A stretch of 64,000 bases of DNA from Burkholderia sp. BCC0506 (GCF_902833145.1 NZ_CADFEN010000004.1:248001-312000); one strand, 5' to 3'. Counted from the first letter of the stretch, positions 31,885 through 42,546 are shown. Numbers and translations are program-made. Notes: a model not told the origin generated them from the letters alone.

Positions 31885-32517
31885 ATGCTGTTCATCCAAT
31901 CCGTCGCGATGGGGCTGTCGATCGCGGTGCCGGTCGGCCCGATCGGCATGTTGTGCATTCAGCGCAGCCTGAGCCGCGGCTTCCGCGCGGGATTCGCGAC
32001 GGGCATCGGTGCCGCGTGCGCCGATGCGATTTACGGCCTGCTCGGGGCGCTGGGCGTCGCAGGCATCGTCACCGCGTTCCCGATGCTGACCGTCGGCCTG
32101 AAAATCGGCGGCGGCGCGTTTCTCGTCTGGCTTGCATGGACCTTCGCGCGCCAGGCGCCGGCCGCACCGGCGGCACAGCGCGAGGTGCCGCGTACGACCA
32201 TCCTGCGCGATTTCCTGACGACGTTCGCCCTCACGCTGTCGAACCCGATGACGATCGTGTCGTTCGTCGGGATCTTCGCGGCGCTCGGCCCGCTGCCCGG
32301 TGCGCGGGAAGGCGCGATGCGGGTGACCGTCGCGTGGATGGTGGCCGGCGTGTTCATCGGCTCGGCCACGTGGTGGCTGTGCCTGAGCGGCGCGACCGCC
32401 GCACTGCGCACAAAGCTGTCGTTCGCGTTCATGCACGGGTTGTCGCGCGTGTCGGCGGCCGTCGTCGCGGTATTCGGCGCGAGCCAGTTGATCGCGGCCG
32501 TGCGCGGGCTGACCTAG
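31885..32517 (+). CDS. LysE-family amino-acid exporter
   Basis: A 210-residue inner-membrane exporter. Marks: SIAVPVGPIGMLCIQRSLSR (family element near the start), CADAIYGLLGALGVAGIVTA and FALTLSNPMTIVSFVGIFAA in the middle; six helices in all. ATG 31885 (MLFIQSV) has AAGGAG at 31873-31878. It is divergent from the Lrp-type gene and should be under its control. It differs from the exporter at 941 (V-P-V-G-P-I against L-T-P-G-P-N), so the two are not recent duplicates. Substrate unknown. Confidence 0.88.
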   Translation: MLFIQSVAMGLSIAVPVGPIGMLCIQRSLSRGFRAGFATGIGAACADAIYGLLGALGVAGIVTAFPMLTVGLKIGGGAFLVWLAWTFARQAPAAPAAQREVPRTTILRDFLTTFALTLSNPMTIVSFVGIFAALGPLPGAREGAMRVTVAWMVAGVFIGSATWWLCLSGATAALRTKLSFAFMHGLSRVSAAVVAVFGASQLIAAVRGLT

Positions 32518-32819
32518 GCGCGCGGCCGCACGGGTCGACCGGATCGCGTCGACCGCCGGCCCGGAGTTGCGCGAGCAGTTCGAGCATCACCGCTATTCGA
32601 AAGGACTGGCCGATTCGCATGCTGACGACGAGATCGGCCGGCAACGCTTCGATCGCATGCTGAACCGACGGCAGATCGTCGACGAGCCGTGCCGGTGCAT
32701 CGGCATCCCGCGCGTCGGGCCCAACGGCGCTTTCGTCCCGCCGGGGGCCGAAGCGTCGGCCTCCGGCGCAACGGTCAACGGCATGACGGCCGGGAGTGGC
32801 CGGCCGATGCGTCGCCCCG
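32518..32819. other. Intergenic region with a coding-like stretch
   Basis: About 300 bp between convergent genes. On the minus strand it encodes protein-like residues (VQHAIEALPADLVVSMRIGQ, then SFRIAVMLELLAQLRA), but without its own start or stop, running into the antisense of the LysE gene. It may be a worn gene end. Nothing else is supported. Confidence 0.35.
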
Positions 32820-34748
32820 TCAGAACGTATAGCTGACCTTGCCGAACGCGGTGCGCCCGAGCGTGTTGTAGCCGTACGCGGTCATGTACTGCCGGTCGAA
32901 CAGGTTCGACAGCGACGCCGACACCGTCAAATGCGAATTGACGCGGTACGACGCGCGCAGGCTCACCGTCAGGTACGACGCCAGATACTGCCGGTTGGCC
33001 GGATCGTCGAACGTCGAGCCGCCGTACAGCAGCGACGCGCCCGTGCTCAGCGCGTGCAGTTTCAGTTCGTCCCACGTGTGGTCGACGTTCAGGCTGACCG
33101 TCTGGCGCGGCCGGCGGCTGAGCCAGGTCTGGTTGGTCTCGTCCTGAGGATTCAGGATGCCGACCGCGACGCTCACCGGCGTCGAGCGGCCGATCGTGCC
33201 CTTGTACGACAGGTCGATGCCGCGAATATGCGAACGGCCGATGTTCATCGGCGAGAACGTCGCCGGGTTGTACGCGATCAGGTTGTTGACGCGCGTGTCG
33301 TAGATCGCCGCGGTGAACGTGCCGTACGCCGTGTTCGCGTCGAGCGCGGCCTCGACCGACGTGCTGCGTTCCGGGCTGAGGTTCGGATTGCCGTAGCCGG
33401 GGTAGTACAGGTCGTTGAACGTCGGCAGGCGGAACGCATTGCCGTACGACATGCGCGCGGTGTAGACCGGCGTGATCGCCCACGACAGCGCGGCATTGCC
33501 GGTATTCACCGCCTGCCCCGAGATGACCTCGTGACGGCCCGCGACGAACATCGTCACGCTGCCGAGCGTCGCCGACTGGTGCAGCGAGAACGCGGAATCG
33601 TTGCGCGTCGGTACGCCGCCGGGAATGTCGACCGGCAGGAACGCCTGTTCGCGCGTGAAGTCGTACGCAAGCTTCGATTCGCCCGACAGCGGCAGGCCGA
33701 ACAGGTAAAACCCGTGCGCCTGGTGGGTCAGCGACGTCGACGTGCTGATGCGCTGCGAATTGATCTGGTCGGTCGCGAGGGCCGGGTTATCGGCGTAGAT
33801 GAATTGGCGGTCGTTCGCGTAGCCAAACGACTGGTCGAACTGCGTGTCGGGCGTGATGTCGAGATGGAACGCGACGCCGGTCGTCAGTTGGTGATCGAGT
33901 TCGCGATTCGCGTAGCCGCTGTTGTCGAACGACAGATCGGAGCGGTGGTACAGCGCGAACGTCGAGATCGACCAGTTGTCGCGCGCATAGCCGAGCCGCG
34001 CGTCGAGATCCTGCGCGTGATACGGATTGCGGCCGTCTTCGTGGCCATAGAAGAACGGCCGCGTCGCATCGATGCCGGCCGTGTTGTAGTCGTGCAGCCC
34101 GAGCGAATAGGTGAGCCCGCCGAGCGCGGCCAGCGGCCCCGTCGACGGCACCGTGCCCGACGTGCGTAATTGCGTGTCGAACGTCTTGTTCGAGCCGCCG
34201 CCGAACGACACGGTGGTCCGGTTCGGCTGGCTGGCGGCGCGACGCGTGAAGAGCTGCACGACGCCGCCCATCGCGTTGTTGCCGAACGACGCGGCGGCCG
34301 GGCCGGAGATCACTTCGACACGCTCGAACGCTTCGGTCGGCAGGTCGGCCCACGGTGCGATGCCGGTGGTCGGCGAGCCGATCCGGATGCCGTCGATGAA
34401 CACGGCGACCTGGCTCGCCGACGAGCCGCGGATGCTGACCGACGCGGACGAGCCGGGCCCGCCGTTCTGCGACACGGTCACGCCCGGCAGCGTCGCGAGC
34501 GCCTGCGTGATGCTCGGGTCGGTCGGCGACAGCCGGTCGAGATCCTCGCGCGTGAGCACCTGCGTCGACGCATAGCGGCGGTCGAACGATTCGGGCAGGT
34601 GCCGCGTATCGGTCACGCTGATCGTCGGCAGGTCCGCGCTTGCCGCGGGCCCGGCGGGCTGCGCGGGCGTCGTGTCGCCGGCCGCATGGGCGAGCGGGGA
34701 AAGCAGCGCGGTGGCGGCGGACGTGGCAAGCAGGTGACGAATGTTCAT
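32820..34748 (-). CDS. btuB: TonB-dependent vitamin B12 receptor, BtuB-type
   Basis: A 642-residue outer-membrane receptor that takes up cobalamin using TonB energy. A signal peptide (RHLLATSAATALLSPLAHAA) is followed by a plug domain (LPTISVTDTRH, LATLPGVTVSQNGGPGSSAS, SIRGSSASQVAVFIDGIRIG, RVEVISGPAAASFGNNAMGG) and a 22-strand barrel ending in the terminal phenylalanine (GKVSYTF). The 'RGSSASQVAVFIDGIR' form and the length (E. coli BtuB about 600) fit BtuB. ATG 34748 begins the signal peptide. A cobalamin riboswitch lies about 230 bases before it on the same strand, the strongest proof of function. No other cobalamin genes are in the window. Confidence 0.92.
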   Translation of the reverse strand: MNIRHLLATSAATALLSPLAHAAGDTTPAQPAGPAASADLPTISVTDTRHLPESFDRRYASTQVLTREDLDRLSPTDPSITQALATLPGVTVSQNGGPGSSASVSIRGSSASQVAVFIDGIRIGSPTTGIAPWADLPTEAFERVEVISGPAAASFGNNAMGGVVQLFTRRAASQPNRTTVSFGGGSNKTFDTQLRTSGTVPSTGPLAALGGLTYSLGLHDYNTAGIDATRPFFYGHEDGRNPYHAQDLDARLGYARDNWSISTFALYHRSDLSFDNSGYANRELDHQLTTGVAFHLDITPDTQFDQSFGYANDRQFIYADNPALATDQINSQRISTSTSLTHQAHGFYLFGLPLSGESKLAYDFTREQAFLPVDIPGGVPTRNDSAFSLHQSATLGSVTMFVAGRHEVISGQAVNTGNAALSWAITPVYTARMSYGNAFRLPTFNDLYYPGYGNPNLSPERSTSVEAALDANTAYGTFTAAIYDTRVNNLIAYNPATFSPMNIGRSHIRGIDLSYKGTIGRSTPVSVAVGILNPQDETNQTWLSRRPRQTVSLNVDHTWDELKLHALSTGASLLYGGSTFDDPANRQYLASYLTVSLRASYRVNSHLTVSASLSNLFDRQYMTAYGYNTLGRTAFGKVSYTF

Positions 34749-35355
34749 GAGGCAGCGGGACAAAACGGGTGGCGCGTACGACGAGCGTGAGCGGAGGGCG
34801 GACAAATGGCGCATGCCGACGGCGTGTCGGTGCGGCGCTTCCGGCCGGGAAGCGGATTCGGGAACGATGGACATCTGACGGATCCTGAGGTCGGGTCGTC
34901 CATGCAACGGGCGGCCGCCAACGGCGGCGCTTGCACATCGGGACACCCCGCCCGGTGCGGCTGCTGGACCTCGGGTCGATGGCAGGTCTCCTGGCTCGCG
35001 GGTCGTCGTCCGTGCGGGCCTTCCCGGTTTCCCAGTGGCATGCGGTGGCACGGATTCGCCGCTCACAGTTGCGGGGGCAGCCGCAGATTCGAGGCGTGGC
35101 CTCTGCTGCGTTCCCTTTTGATCCCATCCCTGGGAACCATCAGCGCGCAAGGGTAAGGGCGTGCGCTCGGGCGCGTCAATCGTCCGGCGCGCGCGGATGC
35201 GAAAAAACGTCACTGCGCGGCGCCAGCTTTCCGGAGCCTTTCGTACGTCAGGGCCGGGACGTGTTTCAGGTCTGAAGAAACGGCCGCGTTCGAACGCATG
35301 CCGTCGCGCCGGAATCGGCTGCCGTCGTTCCGACTGCAGCCGGCCGGCGGTGTCG
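34749..35355. other. btuB leader region
   Basis: About 600 bp. 34972-35152 is the riboswitch; 34749-34970 is the leader between it and btuB; the rest is upstream of the transcript and has no supported gene. Confidence 0.6.
34972..35152 (-). ncRNA. Cobalamin riboswitch (minus strand)
   Basis: Read on the minus strand the conserved elements appear in order: GGTTCCC near the start with GGGATCAAAAGGGAA, the block GGCTGCCCCCGCAACTGT, the GCCACTGGG element, GGGAAGGC and the 3' B12-box-like GCGAGCCAGGAGACCTGCC. This is the adenosylcobalamin aptamer. It controls the btuB gene behind it, most likely at translation, since no U-tract terminator is seen after it. Confidence 0.9.
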
Positions 35356-35604
35356 TTACATATGCGTGCCGGCGTGCGAGCGGCCGCTCGGGTCGCCGCC
35401 GCGGTCGGGCGGCGTATTGTTCTGATCGATCTTCGCGAGCACGAAGCCGGCGGACGGCAACGCGCCGGGCGCACGGTGCATCGCTTGCGCGACGGCGGGG
35501 CGAGTCGAGGCGGCGGGAAAGGCGGTCGGCGTCACGCCCGGTTGAGCGAACGCCGACAGGGAAACGGCCGTCAGGGCGGCGGCGACGATCGCGTGCGTAT
35601 TCAT
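35356..35604 (-). CDS. Small secreted protein, unknown
   Basis: An 82-residue protein with a clear signal (THAIVAAALTAVSLSAFA, cut after AQ) and a low-complexity mature part with Pro, Ala and Thr, then ALPSAGFVLAKIDQNNTPPD. AAGGAG sits 6 bases before ATG 35604. It is isolated, between the btuB leader and the lyase gene, on the same strand as both. No family recognised. Confidence 0.6.
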   Translation of the reverse strand: MNTHAIVAAALTAVSLSAFAQPGVTPTAFPAASTRPAVAQAMHRAPGALPSAGFVLAKIDQNNTPPDRGGDPSGRSHAGTHM

Positions 35605-35714
35605 GGCAGCTCCTTCACGACTGAATGCGGGACGACGTAATCAGTCTAGGGCGCGAAACTTAACGCGACGTGAAGGGTGGGCGGCGCGCAGGGGCTTCGT
35701 GCGCGCCGCGATGA

Positions 35715-36689
35715 TCAGACCGGTGCCGACACCAGCGAGCAGAAGTTCTCGAGATCGACGTTGCCGCCGCTGATCACCACGCCGACGCGCTTGCCCTGCA
35801 GCGCATCCTTCATCCGCCGCACGGCGGCGAACGACAGGCAGCCGGTCGGCTCGACGACGATCTTCATCCGCGTGGCGAAGAAACGCATGCAGTCGACGAG
35901 TTCCGCATCCGTCGCGGTCAGGATGTCGTCGACGTCGCGGCGCAGGATCGGGAACGTGAGGTTGCCGAGGTGCTGCGTCTGCGCGCCGTCGGCGATCGTG
36001 CGCGGCGTGTCGATGTGCACGATCGTGCCGGAGCGGAACGATTGCTGCGCGTCGTTGCCGGCCTCGGGCTCGACGCCGTACAGCTTCGCATGCGGCGACA
36101 GCGCGCGCGTGGCAAGCGCGGTGCCCGACAGCAGCCCGCCGCCGCCGAGCGGCGTGAACACCGCGTCGAGCGGGCCGACTTCGTCGAACAGTTCCTTGGC
36201 CGCCGTGCCCTGGCCGGCGATCACGTCCGGGTGATCGTACGGCGGCACCAGCGTGAGCCCGTGCTTCTCCGCGAGCGCGCGCCCGATCTGCTCGCGATCC
36301 TCGGTGTAGCGGTCGTAGGTCACGACGTTGCCGCCGTAGCCGCGCGTCGCGGCCATCTTCGCGGCCGGCGCGTCCTGCGGCATCACGATCGTCGCGGGAA
36401 TGCCGAGGATGCGCGCCGACAGCGCGATCGCCTGCGCATGGTTGCCCGACGAGAACGCGACGACGCCGTGGCGGCGCTGTTCCGCGTCGAAGCGCGACAG
36501 CGCGTTGAATGCGCCGCGGAACTTGAAGGCGCCCATGCGCTGCAGGTTCTCGCACTTGAAGAACACCTGCGCGCCGAGCGCGTCGTCGACCGTTCGCGAC
36601 GTCAGCACCGGCGTGCGGTGCGCATGGCCTTCGAGCCGGGCCGCGGCCGCGGCGACGTCGTCGTACGTGGGGAGAGTCGGAGAGTTCAT
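35715..36689 (-). CDS. PLP-dependent threo-3-hydroxyaspartate ammonia-lyase / serine-threonine dehydratase
   Basis: A 324-residue fold-type II PLP enzyme. The lysine that binds PLP is in MGAFKFRGAFNAL; the phosphate-binding glycine loop is PLGGGGLLSGTALA; FSSGNHAQAIALSARILGIP is the substrate loop. The single-domain length and the overall pattern fit threo-3-hydroxy-L-aspartate ammonia-lyases and serine racemase-like enzymes, not the biosynthetic threonine deaminase with its ACT domains. It would turn hydroxyaspartate (or serine/threonine) into the 2-oxo acid and ammonia. It is the last gene of a three-gene operon with a YheO/DauR-type regulator (66 bp upstream) and a YbaK-like protein. Substrate choice is inferred. 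Confidence 0.83.
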   Translation of the reverse strand: MNSPTLPTYDDVAAAAARLEGHAHRTPVLTSRTVDDALGAQVFFKCENLQRMGAFKFRGAFNALSRFDAEQRRHGVVAFSSGNHAQAIALSARILGIPATIVMPQDAPAAKMAATRGYGGNVVTYDRYTEDREQIGRALAEKHGLTLVPPYDHPDVIAGQGTAAKELFDEVGPLDAVFTPLGGGGLLSGTALATRALSPHAKLYGVEPEAGNDAQQSFRSGTIVHIDTPRTIADGAQTQHLGNLTFPILRRDVDDILTATDAELVDCMRFFATRMKIVVEPTGCLSFAAVRRMKDALQGKRVGVVISGGNVDLENFCSLVSAPV

Positions 36690-36755
36690 GGTGGCTCGAG
36701 GGTCGAAATGATCAGTCAACGGGAAACTCGCAACGGGAAAGCGGCGCGCGCGGCG

Positions 36756-37394
36756 TCACTTCGCATCGTTGTAGACGGTGGCGCGCGACACGCCGAGATG
36801 CTGCGCCACGATCTCCATCGCGCGGCGCACCTCGAGGAAGCCGTCGGCCTTCAACGTCTGCATCAGCTCGCGGCGCTGGTCCGTTTTCAGCTCGCGCGGC
36901 GTCGTCGCGAGGCGCGTCGCGAAAGCGTCGATGCGCTGCCGGATCGCGTCCGCGCCGGCCGGGTCGAGCGTTTCGACGACGGCCTCGCCGTCCGTGCGGC
37001 AGAACTGGTTCAGCATGCCCTGGAAGCCGCGGAACAGCGTGACGTCGGCATTCAGGCACAGCGCGGCCACGTAGCGCCCGGTCGAATCCTTGATGCCGAT
37101 CGACGTGCTTTTCGCGGTGCGGCCGTCGGCGAAGCGGTTCGGGTAGTTCGCGAGCACCTGCGGGAAATCGTCGTCGGCGATGCGGGCGAGGCCGAGTTCG
37201 GTCGCGGGATCGCCGACCGCGCGTCCGGACAGGTTGTTGTGGATGGCGAGGATCGCGTGCTCCGGCGTGCGCAGATCGTGTACGACGACCTCGGTGAACG
37301 GCGCGAACATCTCGCCGAGCCCTTCGGCGATGCGCCGCACCTGCTCGATCAGCGAGGCCTGCTCCGACAGCAGCGGTTTGCGGTTCGTGCTCAT
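36756..37394 (-). CDS. YheO/DauR-type PAS-HTH transcriptional regulator
   Basis: A 212-residue regulator with an N-terminal YheO-like PAS domain (GLGEMFAPFTEVVVHDLRTP, HAILAIHNNLSGRAVGDPAT, SIGIKDSTGRYVAALCLNAD) and a C-terminal helix-turn-helix (ALKADGF-like LMQTLKADGFLEVRRAMEIV, HLGVSRATVYNDAK). DauR of Pseudomonas, of this family, controls D-amino-acid use, and relatives sit beside hydroxyaspartate and serine/threonine dehydratases. ATG 37394 overlaps the end of the YbaK-like gene by four bases, so it is translationally coupled. It probably controls this operon. Confidence 0.85.
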   Translation of the reverse strand: MSTNRKPLLSEQASLIEQVRRIAEGLGEMFAPFTEVVVHDLRTPEHAILAIHNNLSGRAVGDPATELGLARIADDDFPQVLANYPNRFADGRTAKSTSIGIKDSTGRYVAALCLNADVTLFRGFQGMLNQFCRTDGEAVVETLDPAGADAIRQRIDAFATRLATTPRELKTDQRRELMQTLKADGFLEVRRAMEIVAQHLGVSRATVYNDAK

Positions 37395-37912
37395 GCGTTG
37401 TCCTGGAGGGCCGGGGCGTCCGTCGTTTCGGGCCGCGTGATGTCGGCCAGCAGCGGGCGGGCGATCCGGACGTAGTCGGCCGCGTCGAGCACGACCGAGC
37501 GGTCGAGGCGGCCCGCGTTGAATGCGATCTCGGCGTTGCGCTCGACCAGCGCGGGATCGACGACGAGCGTCACGTTCGCATCGAATACGAACGGCGGCAC
37601 GGCGCCCATCACGCAGCGCGTGACGGCAGCCGCGACCTCGGGCGATGCGAGCGTCGCCTTGCGCCGGCCGACTGCATCGGCGACCTTGCGGAAGTCGATC
37701 TTCAGGTGGCCGGGAATCACCGCGAGCGCGGCGGCATCGCCGCCGTCCCTGAACGTGCAGAGCATCGCCTTCGCGCCCTGTTCGGGGCGTGTGCCGCGCA
37801 ACGCGGCGATCGCGTCGGATTTGCCTTCCGCCGGATGCTCGAGCACGCGAAAACGCGCGCCGGACGTACTCAGCAGTTCGCAAAGCGTGTCGAAAACGGG
37901 AGAGTCGTTCAT
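37391..37912 (-). CDS. YbaK/EbsC (ProXp-type) aminoacyl-tRNA deacylase
   Basis: A 173-residue YbaK/EbsC-domain protein that removes wrongly attached amino acids from tRNA in trans. Conserved parts: FRVLEHPAEGKSDAIAALRG, AKAMLCTFRDGG, VIPGHLKIDFRKVADAVGRR and GAVPPFVFDANVTLVVDPAL (the last with the G-x-x-P loop of the family). It is the first gene of the operon with the regulator and the lyase. GGAGCGAC precedes ATG 37912. An editing enzyme beside an amino-acid lyase would fit clearing a toxic amino acid such as hydroxyaspartate from both the pool and tRNA; this is inferred. Confidence 0.88.
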   Translation of the reverse strand: MNDSPVFDTLCELLSTSGARFRVLEHPAEGKSDAIAALRGTRPEQGAKAMLCTFRDGGDAAALAVIPGHLKIDFRKVADAVGRRKATLASPEVAAAVTRCVMGAVPPFVFDANVTLVVDPALVERNAEIAFNAGRLDRSVVLDAADYVRIARPLLADITRPETTDAPALQDNA

Positions 37913-38313
37913 GTCGCTCCGGGCAATCGGGCCGACGCGTCGATGCGCGCGGATCAAAGAATTGTCCAAGTATAGACGTTTTGTCGTGATGGTGGCAAAG
38001 GCGCGGACGGCGTTGCGTCGCCTCGTCGAAGCGAGCCGATTCTTCAGCAGCCGAAAGGGCATTCCATATTGCGGGATGCGCGCAGGATTCCTGCCGCCGC
38101 GTTTTACCGCGGCTTGAAACCGTGTTTTGCATCGCAAAAACGCCGGCCTATCTCATTGAAAAATAAGAGAAATTTATATCTTATGTCTTATATAAGACTT
38201 GGCCGAAATTTCGTGAAGCGCGATTACTATTGAGTCCATGCAGTTCGCTTCGTCGCACGCGGCGGACACGCTGAACCCTTTACTCAAATGCGCTTCGTTC
38301 CCAGGAGATAGAC
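37913..38313. other. Intergenic region before aceA
   Basis: About 400 bp between divergent genes. It contains the AT-rich palindrome at 38185-38198 and the leader of aceA. No gene is supported. Confidence 0.55.
38185..38198. promoter_or_regulatory. Palindrome GTCTTATATAAGAC before aceA
   Basis: A perfect 14-bp inverted repeat within the only AT-rich stretch of the region (38155-38200), with the related ATCTTATG just upstream. It lies about 115 bases before the aceA start and is likely a binding site of a metabolic regulator, perhaps of the GntR type. Confidence 0.55.
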
Positions 38314-39900
38314 ATGTCCCAATATCAAGACGACATCAAGGCAGTGGCGGGTCTGAAGGAAAACCACGGCAGCGCGTGGAATGCCATCAACCCCGAATAT
38401 GCGGCGCGCATGCGTGCCCAGAACAAGTTCAAGACCGGCCTGGACATCGCGAAGTACACCGCGAAGATCATGCGCGCCGACATGGCCGCGTACGATGCCG
38501 ATCCGACCAAGTACACGCAGTCGCTGGGCTGCTGGCACGGCTTCATCGGCCAGCAGAAGATGATCTCCATCAAGAAGCACTTCAACAGCACCGAGCGCCG
38601 CTACCTGTACCTGTCGGGCTGGATGGTCGCCGCGCTGCGCTCGGAGTTCGGCCCGCTGCCGGACCAGTCGATGCACGAAAAGACCTCGGTCAGCGCGCTG
38701 ATCCGCGAGCTGTACACGTTCCTGCGCCAGGCCGACGCCCGTGAGCTCGGCGGCCTGTTCCGCGAGCTGGATGGCGCGAAGGACGCGGCTGCCAAGGCCG
38801 CGATCCAGGAAAAGATCGACAACCACGTCACGCACGTCGTGCCGATCATCGCCGACATCGACGCCGGCTTCGGCAACGCGGAAGCGACCTACCTGCTGGC
38901 CAAGCAGTTCATCGAAGCGGGCGCGTGCTGCATCCAGATCGAGAACCAGGTGTCGGACGAAAAGCAGTGCGGCCACCAGGACGGCAAGGTCACGGTGCCG
39001 CACGAGGACTTCCTCGCGAAGATCCGCGCGATCCGTTACGCGTTCCTGGAACTGGGCGTGGACGACGGCATCATCGTCGCGCGTACCGATTCGCTGGGCG
39101 CCGGCCTGACCAAGCAGATCGCCGTGACGAACCGGCCGGGCGACCTGGGCGATCAATACAACTCGTTCCTCGATTGCGAAGAACTGTCGGCCGACCAGCT
39201 GGGCAACGGCGACGTCGTCATCAAGCGCGACGGCAAGCTGCTGCGCCCGAAGCGCCTGCCGAGCAACCTGTTCCAGTTCCGCGCCGGCACGGGCGAAGCA
39301 CGTTGCGTGCTCGACTGCATCACGTCGCTGCAGAACGGCGCCGACCTGCTGTGGATCGAAACCGAAAAGCCGCACATCGCGCAGATCGGCGGCATGGTCA
39401 GCGAGATCCGCAAGGTGATCCCGAACGCGAAGCTGGTGTACAACAACAGCCCGTCGTTCAACTGGACGCTGAACTTCCGCCAGCAGGCCTACGACGCGAT
39501 GAAGGCCGAAGGCAAGGACGTGTCGGCTTACGACCGCGCCCAACTGATGAGCGTGGAGTACGACGACACCGAACTGGCGAAACTGGCCGACGAGAAGATC
39601 CGTACGTTCCAGGCCGATGCATCGCGTGAAGCAGGCATCTTCCATCACCTGATCACGCTGCCGACGTACCACACGGCCGCGCTGTCGACCGACAACCTGG
39701 CCAAGGAATACTTCGGCGAGCAGGGTATGCTGGGCTACGTGGCCGGCGTGCAGCGCAAGGAAATCCGTCAGGGCATCGCGTGCGTGAAGCACCAGAACAT
39801 GTCGGGTTCGGACATCGGCGACGACCACAAGGAATACTTCAGCGGTGAAGCGGCGCTGAAGGCAGCGGGCAAGGACAACACGATGAACCAGTTCTCGTAA
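38314..39900 (+). CDS. aceA: Isocitrate lyase
   Basis: Splits isocitrate into glyoxylate and succinate, first step of the glyoxylate shunt, needed for growth on acetate and fatty acids. 528 residues, the longer ICL class. The active-site segment is seen as SDEKQCGHQDGKVTVPHEDF (KKCGH-type, here KQCGH), with substrate loop VPIIADIDAGFGNAEATYLL and the C-terminal part with YVAGVQRKEIRQGIACVKHQ. AGGAGATAG precedes ATG 38314. A strong intrinsic terminator follows. pckG lies downstream, a sensible pair for gluconeogenesis from C2 units, though separated by a terminator and 630 bp. Confidence 0.97.
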   Translation: MSQYQDDIKAVAGLKENHGSAWNAINPEYAARMRAQNKFKTGLDIAKYTAKIMRADMAAYDADPTKYTQSLGCWHGFIGQQKMISIKKHFNSTERRYLYLSGWMVAALRSEFGPLPDQSMHEKTSVSALIRELYTFLRQADARELGGLFRELDGAKDAAAKAAIQEKIDNHVTHVVPIIADIDAGFGNAEATYLLAKQFIEAGACCIQIENQVSDEKQCGHQDGKVTVPHEDFLAKIRAIRYAFLELGVDDGIIVARTDSLGAGLTKQIAVTNRPGDLGDQYNSFLDCEELSADQLGNGDVVIKRDGKLLRPKRLPSNLFQFRAGTGEARCVLDCITSLQNGADLLWIETEKPHIAQIGGMVSEIRKVIPNAKLVYNNSPSFNWTLNFRQQAYDAMKAEGKDVSAYDRAQLMSVEYDDTELAKLADEKIRTFQADASREAGIFHHLITLPTYHTAALSTDNLAKEYFGEQGMLGYVAGVQRKEIRQGIACVKHQNMSGSDIGDDHKEYFSGEAALKAAGKDNTMNQFS

Positions 39901-40580
39901 TCGTCATATCCGCAGCGGAAAGCCAACCCGTCACGGGTTGGCTTTTTTATTCGACGCGCGCAGCGTGCCGCTCGCGCGGCGACGTTCCGCATGTCGGTCG
40001 TCGGCAGGATGGCCGCGGGCGCGTATTACTCCGGATTGCCGGATACCTCGTTTTGAGCGGGGGCGTGCATCGGGCAGTCGAACAGGATGTTTGTGTACGC
40101 AACCTAATTCAGGGTATGCCTGAGTAGCGAAAACGCGAATTCGCACGACGCGTGTTCGCATCGTCGGCACGCATGCGCGGCAGGTCGAAATTGCCGTTCG
40201 TGCGGAACCCTTGCGGGGCGGCGGTCACGGCCGTTTCGTCCCCAAAGCGCGCGCGAGCGCGCCGTAAAAAACACCTTGCTGCAACCCGCATGCCGGCGCG
40301 CCGTCACAATTGTTTCTTGTTGCAACGCAACGCCCGCCCGATAACGGCGATGGTATGCTGGCCGGCATGGAGTTGTACGGCAGGTTGCTTGCATGGCGAA
40401 ACGCGCGTTCGCACTTTCCAACGAGACTTCACCTTCTCTCGCACGCATCGCGGCTTCGACGCGCGCTCCGCTCGCGCCTCCCGTGCTGCGCGCTGCCGCT
40501 TCCTGCGCTCCGCACGCATTCCCCATCTCGCGGGCTCGCCCCGCATCCCCATTCCCGCCCAATAATCTGGAGACATCCCC
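39901..40580. other. Intergenic region between aceA and pckG
   Basis: 680 bp. It opens with the aceA terminator. The remaining 630 bp must contain the pckG promoter; no gene with protein-like content or a known motif was found in it. Confidence 0.5.
39918..39948 (+). terminator. Intrinsic terminator of aceA
   Basis: Arms AAGCCAACCCGT and ACGGGTTGGCTT close a one-base (C) loop in the simple view, and the 3' arm runs into a T-tract (TTTTTT). It lies 20 bases after the aceA stop. This is the clearest rho-independent terminator in the window. Confidence 0.92.
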
Positions 40581-42446
<1,866 letters not shown>

Positions 42447-42483
42447 CGGCAGGAATTTCTGTCATCACCGGAAAGCAGTACGA

Positions 42484-42518
42484 GAACGCCCCGCGCCAGC
42501 GATCGCATGGCCCGGGGC
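42484..42518 (+). terminator. Possible terminator after pckG
   Basis: ACGCCCCG and CGGGGCGT can pair around a loop of about 18 bases, then GTCGTCGTTTC follows. It lies between pckG and the end of the convergent phosphatase gene and may serve both. The long loop and short T-run make it a modest candidate. Confidence 0.4.
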
Positions 42519-42546
42519 GTCGTCGTTTCAGGCGCTCGCGCGGTCG

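Noticed and set aside
39949-40580. Possible small genes between aceA and pckG
   Set aside because: Several frames are open, but they contain Arg/Ser/Pro-rich sequence with no recognisable start or family.
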